Positions 49,229 through 58,992 of a stretch of 64,000 nt of DNA are shown piece after piece. Source of the stretch: Hydra vulgaris (Eukaryota > Cnidaria > Hydrozoa > Anthoathecata > Hydridae); NCBI RefSeq assembly GCF_038396675.1, contig NC_088921.1, forward strand, positions 32,762,501 through 32,826,500, in the 5' to 3' direction. Within the stretch, counting starts at the first letter, position 1. Every line of letters begins with the position of its first letter. The notes beneath the pieces were generated by a model. It worked only from the letters and a program-made list of their open reading frames with translations. It had not been told where the DNA came from and ran no database searches. The position numbers and the translations under genes were made by a program.

Positions 49229-49395
49229 CAGTAAAATCTCTCTAATTCGAATTTTATAGTGGAAAATAAAAGTTCGAATTATAAAGATATTTTCTAATTA
49301 TTTAAAGTTGACTATTTGCTGTGACATTTTTCAGCATTTGATTGAATTATGGAAGTTTTCGAATTAAGTAGATTCGAATTAGAGAGATTGTACTG
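49229..49395. mobile_element. 167-bp pogo/Tigger-like MITE, second copy
   Basis: TIRs CAGTAAAATCTCTCTAATTC (left) and CAGTACAATCTCTCTAATTC (complement of right), TA at 49227-49228 and 49396-49397. TIRs match better than in the first copy, so it is probably younger. Confidence 0.88.
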
Positions 49396-49491
49396 TATTT
49401 GCAAAAATTGTCTGTAAATTGTTGCTTTTAAAAGGGTGAAAGAATATTGTTTCTTGATTATTTATTTGAAAAGTTACAAGAAAATAGTTTT

Positions 49492-49494
<3 letters not shown>

Positions 49495-49526
<32 letters not shown>

Positions 49527-49562
49527 AGCTTAGAAAATAGGTTTGGTTTTTTTTTTTTTTTT
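49495..49562. repeat. Facing poly-A and poly-T runs
   Basis: Poly-A at 49495-49525 and poly-T at 49547-49562, 21 bp apart. This could mark two retroinsertions in opposite orientation; the adjoining sequence does not identify them. Confidence 0.5.
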
Positions 49563-50029
49563 GTCGGCAAATTTTTCGACCATCTTTTCAACGAATCGTC
49601 ATTCACACGCGTCGACGCTGACGTTCTTACATTGGAAATAGCATTTCAAAATTACTGTGTAAATTAAAGCTATTGTTTGATATAATAATAGAAACCTGTC
49701 AAATAATATCTCATAAAACTGTATTAATATAACCACGATAGCGTGCATATAATTTATGAACGTGCTGGTAATAGTACCTTGATAATATAAAATAGACTTA
49801 ATAAAATATCTTAATGACGCAGTGTTTCTTTTTTTCAATAATTTGTTTTTACCTTAAAAAAGTTAAACCTTACGGTCTATAATATGATTTTTAATTTTTA
49901 ACGCAAAATTTTTAAACTTTTTAAAACAACATTTCGTATTTTTAAAAAAAGTTTTGTTTAAAAGTTCATTTCATCATTATTAGTTATTATTTTTATTTGT
50001 TATACTTATTTTATTATTATCTTTATTAT

Positions 50030-50160
50030 TATCATTTTTATTGTTATTACTATTATCGTTATTATTATTATTATTATTATTGTTATTATTGTTATTATTG
50101 CTATTATTGTTATTATTATTATTACTTGCTTTATTATTATTGCTATTATTATTATTATTT
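50030..50160. repeat. (ATT)n-type trinucleotide repeat
   Basis: TTATTATTG/ATTATT units with interspersed G and C. The poly-Tyr frame is an artefact. Confidence 0.9.
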
Positions 50161-50324
50161 GCTTATTTTATTTTTTAATTGTTATTTAACTTACGTTTGA
50201 CATCGAACTTTCACGTAATTTTAAATTAATACTTTGATCTTTTTAACGATTAACTTTTATAAATAAGATTTTATTTTTGCTTTTTAATAATTTAAAGTTA
50301 ATGAAAGAACATTATGGACCATTA

Positions 50325-50680
50325 TGGCAAAAGTTTATATGTCCGTTTGTTTCGTTTTTTTGAAAAACACTTCTTTTATTTTTTTACTTGATAAGTCTTA
50401 AAAGATTTTTGAAACAAGCGGGCAAAAGATGATATATCTGCGTGTGGAGGGGCACAATCTTGAGTTTCTAAAAAAAATACTCTATATCTGAAAATTTCTT
50501 TTTGTAAAAAAAAGGTTCTTTATAAAAAAAAGTGAAGGGGTACATACCCCATCCCTCCCCCCCCCCCCTTTCCCCACCCCCGATGTCGTCGGCTCTGCGT
50601 TTAATGAAGTTTCAAGACTTTGAATCCGCTTACTGAAAAATCATGAAAATCATAAAAATTGGACATACCTACTTTTGCCA
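50325..50680. mobile_element. 356-bp MITE candidate
   Basis: The left end TGGCAAAAGTTTATATGTCC and the complement of the right end TGGCAAAAGTAGGTATGTCC match at 17 of 20 positions. No target duplication was confirmed. The interior holds a poly-C run (about 50556-50568) and no gene. Confidence 0.65.
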
Positions 50681-51280
50681 AATAAATCTATAAATATAAA
50701 AGTTAAAAAATCTCAATATTTAACGAAAGTTTAACGATTTTTGTTAAAAAAAAGGAAAAATGACGTTCAATAAAAATATTTAGAGAGCGTTAATTAATAA
50801 TGGAATTCCCTTTATCTCAATGAACGTCGTCTTAACAACCTATAATTTAGGAAATATTTTAAATTTGAATTTATTACTGATAAGGAATTTTATTCTTTTT
50901 TTAGTAATCTTTCAATTTAGATAAGATGATCAATGTTAAACTTTTTTTATATATTTATTTTTGTTTGTTTGAATGGAGTTTTTACTTTTTTTTTATTTGT
51001 AATTTAGCAATTCAAGATCACTCAAGGTAACACTTTTGATCCTATTCGAAACCTTCCATTGTGTATTTCCGTAAAGTTTATTTTTTTTTTTTTCGTAATG
51101 TTTATTTATATATTTTTAAATTAACGTTACCTTTCATAACTACGTACTCCGTAACATATTTGTTTTCATTTAACCCTCCATTTTTGTAACCATTCAATAC
51201 CAAATAGGGTTTTAAACACCCCTAAAAAATTTTTAATTATTATAGTTTGTTTTTTCTAACGAAGTGTGTATTTTTTTTAG

Positions 51281-51981
51281 GTATTTTGCATCCAATTCTA
51301 AAGTTGAAAATAGAACTGATGGAGCATATGTTTTACCTAAATATAACCGTGATTTAAATGCGCGTCTTTATTGTATCGGAAGAAGTGCCTCTTTAGACAG
51401 CTGTACAACAAATAGGGAAAAAATTAAAGACAGACAAGTGCAATTTACCTCTCAGCTTACACGAAAAAGCTCAGTCGTTCAATTAGCCAAAGATGATACA
51501 AGTGACTACAACAGCGACGAAGAAGTTTTTTCTAATACTGATAATTACTCTATGGACACGAATGTCAACTACAATGCAATTTTATGTCATGTTACTAATC
51601 GAAAAATTATTGACACAGTTGAAGTTTGTGTAAGAAATAAGAAAACACCAAGCGAAGGAGATGACACACTCTCTCGTAATTCTTCGGATTATCAGCTGAG
51701 CCGACGTGTAACGCTGACAGACGAAAACCAAAATCTCTTATCGAAATCGGTAATTAAAGTTAAATTAAAGTTCTATTATTGATATTATCAATTATTAAAT
51801 ATTAATATTTTTATTATCAATGCTTTTTAAAATTACTTTTTATTCGATTTAAATTTAATATTCTTTTACAAAATACATTTTTCTTACATTTTAGAAAGAA
51901 GAACTCATTGAAATAATTAATTGTCTCAAAGATGAGCTGCGCATCTGCAAATCAAAACATAAAAACAAGTCTGACGTTTAA
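51281..51981 (+). CDS. Last two exons of an unidentified host gene
   Basis: Exon A (51281-51749) follows a polypyrimidine tract and AG (TTTTTTTTAG) and ends TCG/GTAATT. Exon B (51895-51981) follows TTACATTTTAG and ends in TAA. The join is in phase 0 and yields ...NLLSKS + KEELIEIINCLKDELRICKS and a stop after NKSDV. Exon A starts YFASNSKVENRTDGAYVLPK and is polar, with an acidic Ser/Asn stretch (TSDYNSDEEVFSNTDNYSMD) and RRVTLTDENQ. Exon B looks like a short amphipathic or coiled-coil end. Base composition is clearly less AT-rich than the flanks. AATAAA at 52240-52245 is a candidate poly(A) signal. I do not recognise the protein; a cytoplasmic tail of a membrane protein is one possibility, with no direct evidence. 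Upstream exons were not identified. Confidence 0.62.
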
Positions 51982-52473
51982 AAAATCTGATAAACTTGTT
52001 TATCGATACGTTTATCGATTTATGTCTGTTTATCGATTTATGTCTGTTTATCGATATGTTTCATTTTTGAAACCAAATTTGAAATTGAAGACACAGCTAG
52101 ATTTCTTTAGTTCTTAAAGAAATTTTAATTTAAGATGTTGGGAAGACTGTTACTTATCAAAGTAAACAACCTGTTTACTTTAAGGAGATAAAACAAAAAT
52201 GTTTCTTTATTGGAAAATTATAACTATCTAAAACTTGTAAATAAAACATGTGTAACGCGCTAAAACATGTAAATAATGTTCAACACGCTTCAATGTGTAA
52301 ATAGAAAATTTAATAGAGTTTGTTTGAAACGTCTACTAATATATATTATATTGTTATAAATTATATGATATTTATTTTTTCATAATTTGCAAATTATTTA
52401 ATAAATATTTAATGAACAAAAGTTATTAAAAGGACTAGATGAAAAGATTTTGGAAGGGTTAAGATGATGATGG
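51982..52473. other. Probable 3' UTR and spacer
   Basis: Contains a 15-bp repeat TATCGATTTATGTCTGTT (twice, near 52013-52048) and the AATAAA at 52240. No coding sequence. Confidence 0.45.
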
Positions 52474-52696
52474 TACACTCTTAAAAAAAAAAGGTAGAAA
52501 TTTCTACCTTAGGGTAGTATATGTGATATATTATTATGATGATATACAAGGTAATTTTTAAGGTAGAAGATTATATTAAAAATAATGATTTGATATACAA
52601 TTTTCTACATTAAAAATATAATTTTATACCTTAATGGTATATTTGTCTACCTTAGAAGGTAGAAAGTTAGGGCCCTTAAACCCATAATAGTGTGCT
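52474..52696. mobile_element. MITE candidate with AAGGTAGAAA palindromes
   Basis: A perfect 20-bp palindrome AAGGTAGAAATTTCTACCTT at 52491-52510 is mirrored near the right side by CTACCTTAGAAGGTAGAAA (52647-52665). Outer words ACACTCTTA and, on the complement, ACACTATTA could be short TIRs. Boundaries uncertain. Confidence 0.5.
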
Positions 52697-53100
52697 TGAG
52701 AGTCAAAACATTTTTTGAAATTACTGTGATCAAATTTAAATACAAAGTTCGACCCAAATAAACTGTAATAGAATTTCTTAAAGTGGAAGGTTTTATACTA
52801 TCTTATCAAAAAAGTGAAATTTTCTCAAAGTAACTTAAACTTTTTATAACGTTGTAAATTTTTATCTAAGTTGAAGGTTTTTGTATTTTGTATTTGTGCC
52901 AGTTAAAACTTTTTATCTATAGTTTTGTTTTTATAAGTTCAACTCTTTAAATTGCATGCAATAATTGATGCAATTTGTTTATTATTTCGTCTATTATTGG
53001 TTTAAAAAGGTATGATATAAACAAAACTTTTAAACTTGGTTTAGAAAGGTCGTGATTAAGTTTATAGATTATTGTTATTTATGTGGTATATTATTGTACT

Positions 53101-53260
53101 AGGGGTCGTCCATAAATTATATCACGCTTCAAGCAAAGGGATGGGGACTTTATTAACAACTCCTGTACAGGAGCTGTTACTAAAAAAGTCAAAGGTTACA
53201 AGGAGGAGAAAGAAGTCAAAACATTCCAAAATTGCGCGACTTAATTTGTGAACGATCCCC
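53101..53260. mobile_element. 160-bp MITE with TACT flanks
   Basis: The left end AGGGGTCGTCCATAAATTAT is matched by the right end read on the complement (GGGGATCGTTCACAAATTAA). TACT lies on both sides (53097-53100, 53261-53264), a possible 4-bp duplication. A related terminal fragment is at 41685-41718. Confidence 0.75.
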
Positions 53261-53264
53261 TACT

Positions 53265-55581
53265 TTTATCTTTATAAATTGATATAAATAATGAACGTAT
53301 TAATTGTCGCGTAGATATTGTTATAACATGACTTTAATTGAATAAGATTTTAACGTATTATTTTAATTTATTACTTTGTATCCTTTTGAAATACAAACTT
53401 ACATAAGAATTAAATTTTGTATATAAAAATGTGTAACAAAAAAGCGAGATAAAAATGCAACAAGCTATTTAGTTTTATTGGCTAATATGCAACCAGTATT
53501 TGACACCAACCATCAACGGTTTATACAGCAGTTACGCACGTATATTACTATATTTGAAGTATACAACTCAACAACAAAAAAAAGGGCACAATTATATTTG
53601 CCATCACAAATATGTCGTGCACTGATTCACTGATGCGGGCAGATCAACGTCTGCCTGCATACTCAGAAGATGAGTCAACTGCTTTTGAAGTTATCAAAAA
53701 AACAACATAAAGATTTTCAAACTCAATTCATCCTAAATACTACCTTTTAAATTTTCAACATTAAGAAAACAAGTAACAAGAATGTGAAAGAATTTCCATG
53801 ACGGATTGCGAGATAAAACTAAAAAGCGTACATTTGTGGGTAGGGACAACAGGATGCCTACCAAACTTGTACCTTAGTTAAACCCAAACTGCTGTTATCG
53901 GAAACTCAAGATTTAACATTTCCAAAAGCTGTGGGGATTTCTATTACGCTGGAGCGGATAGCTTAAAAAACACGATAGTTTGATCATGTAAAGGTTGTCG
54001 CAAATTGTTCTCTATACGACGTGTATGGCCAGCTGAGAGATAACTAAATGTATTAATTTTTAAAAATTTACATTCTACGCAATGAAATTGAAGACAACAT
54101 TCAACAACATCAATAAGTCTTAGATTTAAAAAAGTTTTAATAACTACCAAGTTCAAAATCAAAAAGAGAAATTAATTTGGAGTTAATTGGCATCGAGCAT
54201 TCTACCGTTAACAACTTTGTCATGATTAAAAGTAAAAATAAACGGAATGCTTTGATAGGGGGTTCGTGTGAGTATACATGTATTCTTGTTTCAAAAATTC
54301 ATTACATCATTGTAAGGAACTATGCAAGCTCTTGACAAAGTGATAATCTAATTGATGAAGTACAACGTCATCTAGTTAGAAGTAAAAAACAATCCATTTT
54401 AATTTAATTTGATTAATAAAATAGATACAACATTACATACCCGCCACTTAAAAATAATTTGTATTTTAAAAATACCAACGTATTTTTTTTTTTTTTTTTT
54501 TCAAATAATGTCTTCATTATTTAGTAACAGATTAGATTAGTTAGATTAATAAGAATGGAGAGTCGGCTTTCTAAAACAGATTAGATTTGTTAGAGTTATT
54601 ACAATGAATGAAGAGTGGACTTTCTAAAGTAGAATGGTTAGTGTTATTACAAAGAATGGACAGTAAAAAAAAAATTGGTCACCTAGAAATAATTTCTGTT
54701 GAGTACCATTTTAAAATTTGATCATAATAATGAATGTCCCAGCAACAAGATAAAAACGAATCAAAGAACATTAAAAAAAAGCAGTATGTGTATAACTATA
54801 TTATATAACTACTAATTTTAATTTTTTAGCTATTAAAATATTTTTATAGTGAAATTATTTTTATTTCTTTAGTTTCTAATGTGTAAAAAAGTTTCTTTTC
54901 AAGGTTTTACAAACGTCTTACACATTGTTTGATTTATTTGATAAAGATAAAAATTGGTGTTTTATAAGTAATAATTAGGAGCACATTCATTTAATTTCTG
55001 TTTTAGAAAGAATGACCAGCTCACCATTTTTTTTAATAACTTAAACTAAACTAATCAGTATAATTTATTTTTACATATTACACCATGTCTCATCCATACC
55101 ATCACACAGGAATTTCTCATGGTTGTAAAAAAACTCCCATTCAGCTCTCATCTAAATAATCTTCTTGATGGTGGTATAGGTTTAATGTATTTTATAGTTT
55201 TTATAATGATCAGAACTTCCATCAAATAAATAAAGATTTTTTATTGATCTCCTCTAAATATTCCTTAACGTTTTAATATTTATAAAAGTTTATAAAAGTT
55301 TGCAGTTTTCTTCTGCAGTCCACAAAACATGTATCATGGTAATTGGCAGAAAAAACAGAGCAATTTATGCGGGATATCTGATTTTGAACTTTTCCTAATA
55401 TATAACAGCAAATGTAATTAATTTTTTCCGCAAAAAATTTTTTATTTGAATGTTCAAAATGGGCAAAATTTTACGTCAGTGAAAAACAGCTTTAGAATCA
55501 GAACCATTCTTAAATCTTGACAATAACTAAAATTAAAAAAAATTTGAAACAGGGTTTAAATGAGCTTAGTTTACATGTTTT
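53265..55581. other. Spacer, nothing firmly supported
   Basis: Around 53610-54050 the plus strand has short, less AT-rich frames (MSCTDSLMRADQRLPAYSED; later CEIKLKSVHLWVGTTGCL) split by stops. They may be an old pseudogene, but I do not recognise the family. Poly-T run at 54482-54500. Confidence 0.35.
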
Positions 55582-55912
55582 TTGACTGGAGAAGATAAAT
55601 TTATTTATTACGTCATTGATGGTCAACATTATATTTTAAGTTTAAATGTTGTCTCACTCCTATCGCAAGATTCTGCTTGCATTGGCCAAATACCTGGCAT
55701 AGTTAAGCATTCCAGGATTTCAGTTAGCCAAACCGGATGGAAAACAACCAGTGGATACTGCCATGCAAATATTAAGCAAGTATTTTGGGTCAAAACTAAT
55801 AGATTTTTATGGATTACTTCTTTTACTACATCTACTAACTTCTTGTGTAGCTATTTTCATTTTATCTATGTTCGAAGCAAAACCAATGAAAAGAAGTTTT
55901 TTATCGATTTAA
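55582..55912 (+). pseudogene. Possible decayed coding fragment, unidentified
   Basis: One plus frame (55582-55932) begins LTGEDKFIYYVIDGQHYILS. From 55703 a second frame reads LSIPGFQLAKPDGKQPVDTA, then LSKYFGSKLIDFYGLLLLHL, a hydrophobic, possibly membrane-spanning stretch, and EAKPMKRSFLSI to a stop at 55912. The switch suggests a frameshift or a splice acceptor near 55702. Composition is less AT-rich than the flanks. Not recognised. Confidence 0.25.
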
Positions 55913-55932
55913 TTTTCACTATAAAAAATTAA

Positions 55933-56422
55933 GATAAGGTTCATAATGAAAATTTAATGTTAAAATGCTTGCTCTACCTTTAAAAACTTTTTAAGTTAAA
56001 ATAATGTTGTTTTAAGCAGAGCAACAATGCGAGTTGCGCGATATCAATTTTTACAATTATGATTTTTGGGTACCACATAGAAACCTGCAGAACGTTTGCT
56101 AAAAAGAGAGGAAAAAAGTAGCACCCCCTTTAACTTAAACCTGAAATTTTTTGTTCCAAATTCTTATCTGATCCTATAGAACTTTTTGACTAGGGATTTT
56201 CAATACTTCTTCAAGAGATAAAGCCTTCTTACAGCCAAAAATCAAAAAACGAAAAAAAAATTTTAAAATGTTTGTTCAAAAGGTACTTCAAATAGTTCGA
56301 AACTTCAAGGTACTTTATATTATTACTATTACAAAATTTTAAAGTACAAAACTTCAAAGGTACTTCAATTAGTTTAAAAGGTAGGTAATAAAAGGTAGTT
56401 TCAAAAGGTAATTAAGAAATGC
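55933..56422. other. Spacer with loose AAGGTACTTCAA repeats
   Basis: AAAGGTACTTCAAxTAGTT words recur at about 56279-56400. No gene. Confidence 0.45.
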
Positions 56423-56872
56423 GATGAACACTCATTAAAAATCAGAACGATTTTATAATTATTCATATTTTTTATATTTTTTTTTTCATATTTTCATACA
56501 CTTATATTTCAATTTTTAGATTTTTACTTGAAAAATTACAATTATTATAGGTATGGAAAAATTACAATTTTTACAATTATTGTATTATACAATAATTGTA
56601 AAAATTGTAATTTTTCCATACCTATAATAATTGTAATTTTTATACAATGCATATTATTTACAATGTATACAATGTATATTATTTACATTTACAAAAATTA
56701 CAATTATTATAGGTATGGAAAAATGATAATAAAAAGCTTTTCACCATTCTAAAATTATGGGAAATTATATAAGCTTTTTTATTGTAAAATAGTATAGGTT
56801 GTTAAGTTGTTGAATTACGTTATTATTTTTTGTAAATTTCATTATAGTTACAATTTTGGTCGAATAAAAGAT
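56423..56872 (+). repeat. Diverged direct duplication, copy 1 (carries a palindromic expansion)
   Basis: From GATGAACACTCATT to GGTCGAATAAAAGATT this matches 57066-57370 in order and orientation. Copy 1 is about 145 bp longer because the segment around AATTACAATTATTATAGG is present three times (forward 56531, inverted to 56641, forward 56695). Confidence 0.75.
56531..56641. repeat. Perfect 111-bp palindrome (55-bp arms, 1-nt centre)
   Basis: Arms 56531-56585 and 56587-56641 are exact reverse complements around a single T at 56586. The arm contains ATTATTATAGGTATGG and TTACAATTATTGTAT. Confidence 0.93.
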
Positions 56873-57065
56873 TAATCAAATCAAATAAAAGTTATGGTCA
56901 ATCAAATATCGAATACAGTTATGGTCGAATAAAAGATTAATTGGATTGAATAAAAAAAAAGATTGGGATAATAATGGTTGCATTGTTCGCTGGTGATACT
57001 GTTATATCATAAATGCAGTTTCGAAGTCAGGTATATTCGACACACCTCTAAATATAAGCAAATTT

Positions 57066-57370
57066 GATGAATACTCATTAGAAATCATGACTTTTAAAAC
57101 TCTTCATTATTTATAAATATTTTTTTCATATTTTCATACACTTATATTTTAAACTTTTAGATTTTTTCCTGAAAAATTACGGTTATTATAACTATAGAAA
57201 AATAATAATGAAAAACTTTTCACCATTCTAAAATTATGGTATGTTGAATAAGCTTTTTTATTGTTAAATAATATAGGTTGTCGACTTACATTTTTTTAAA
57301 TTTCATTATAGTTACATTATTATTTTTGTAAATTTTATTATAGTTACAGGTATGGTCGAATAAAAGATGA
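57066..57370 (+). repeat. Diverged direct duplication, copy 2
   Basis: Starts GATGAATACTCATT and includes CATATTTTCATACACTTATA and CACCATTCTAAAATTATGG as in copy 1, with a single copy of the AATTACGGTTATTATAACTA segment and no palindrome. Confidence 0.75.
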
Positions 57371-58520
57371 AAGCAAATGGAATAATATAGGTGGAATTTT
57401 TCCATTGGCGCCATCGAAATTACTAAATAGCTGATCATCGTATTTATTGTATTTTTTTAAGTGTTCTAGTAATATAAGCTAAAAATTCTTTATTTGTTAT
57501 TTTTATAATTGTTATATAAACTAGCGTCTTTATTGCTTAGACAACAAACTAAATTAGTTACACTATAATGTACTACTATATTAGTTAAATGAGAAAGATT
57601 GTTATTTTTTTTTTTTTTTAGTTATCTGTGCTTAAGTAAAAATTTAAAAATGTTTTTAAATTTTTACTTTAACACATATTTCTTGAAAAAATAATCTTAC
57701 TAATTTAACTGCGTAATCTTTAAAACACAAATAATTCAATTAAACACCAAATAAAAATATAAAGTTCCACTATTAACTAAAACCCAGTTTCTGAATATAA
57801 TACTAATAATTCCTACTAATTTCTCACCAAAACCGACTAATCCAACCAAGTGCCGAATAAAAAGCTTATTATTCCTACTTTGTCCAGATTCTATTATTCC
57901 TACTAAGATTTTAGTATTCCTACTAAGTTCTGATTGTACTAAAACTTGCTAATACGGCTAATGGACGAATAAAAATCTGAGAATTTCTTCTAAGTTGCAA
58001 TTAAAAACCTGCTTATACTCTTACCCATCTTATACTTATCCATGCGAGTACTCGCAAGGAAATTAGTATTACCAATACAACTTAATAAGTACTTAATAGG
58101 ATTAGCCGGGTTTTTTTGGGGGAATCTTTTTTTCACTTTTAAGTTTCCTAGCACGTTGTGTGAGATGTTTAGAAACTTCAAGGTACTCTGCAGCGTATTT
58201 TTGAGACTAAGATTTAGATATAGGAGTTAATATTTGAGTGTTAACTTTTAATGGTTCACTAAGTGTTTTTTTTTCATTTCAATTATTAATTTAGGAAGAT
58301 AATTTGCATTTTTTTATTCTTAGGTAAAAAAACATTGGGGCTACACCATAGCTTTAAGTATTTACTCCATAATCCTTTGTTTGTTTTTCCTATCTTTTTA
58401 TTTTACTTTCTATTACAACTTATTAATACTTTGCAACTCTATGAATTTTAACTGGCGTTACTCAAGTGAAAATCGACAAAATTGTTGTTTATCATACTTT
58501 TATGTTGTTTATTATACGAG
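57371..58520. other. Spacer with loose ATTCCTACTAA repeats
   Basis: TTATTCCTACTAAG-like words recur at 57800-57930. No gene; frames at 57990-58230 on both strands were not recognised. Confidence 0.45.
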
Positions 58521-58540
58521 CAGCTGCAGCGCAGTGGTTA
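58521..58540 (+). repeat. SINE A-box fragment
   Basis: CAGCTGCAGCGCAGTGGTTA resembles the head of the SINE family (AGCCGTGGCGCAGTGGTTG at 19870). No B-box follows. Confidence 0.4.
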
Positions 58541-58754
58541 AAAAAAGTTAAAAAATTCTTTGGAATCATGTTAGATAAAAATTATTTTAGAGAAAATAAA
58601 TTTATAATATTTCCATGGAAATTGCTATTAATGGAATTCTATATATAATTAAAAATATATTTAAAAAAACACCATTCAACACTTCTATATTATTCATTTA
58701 TTTATTGCTATATAAATAATGCAAATATTATACGAGTAAAGTGCAAATATTATA

Positions 58755-58920
58755 CAAGTAAAGGGAAGTGCTCACAAAACCAAGATTAAATCTCTTTATC
58801 GGCTTCAGAAACGCGCAGCTCGAACAGTTAATTATGCAATCGTCTTTCAAGCTTAACACCATTTTTTAAAGAAATGAAAGTTTTGAATATTTTTTCTATT
58901 CTGGGAGCACCTTAATAACT
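58755..58920 (+). pseudogene. LINE 3' coding scrap with a SINE-like tail word
   Basis: A plus frame reads HKTKIKSLYRLQKRAARTVN, the typical post-RT LQKRA motif of CR1/jockey-like LINEs, then degraded LTPFFKEMKVLNIFSI in another frame. Sequence then changes to TTCTGGGAGCACCTTA, matching the 3' tail of the SINE family. Short and dead. Confidence 0.65.
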
Positions 58921-58992
58921 ACTTAAAAAAATTAGAAAATGAAATTTTTACTTTTGCTAGAATATGTACAAGATAAATTTATAATGAATATA

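Noticed and set aside
49997..50200. Poly-Tyr frame
   Set aside because: ATT trinucleotide repeat artefact.
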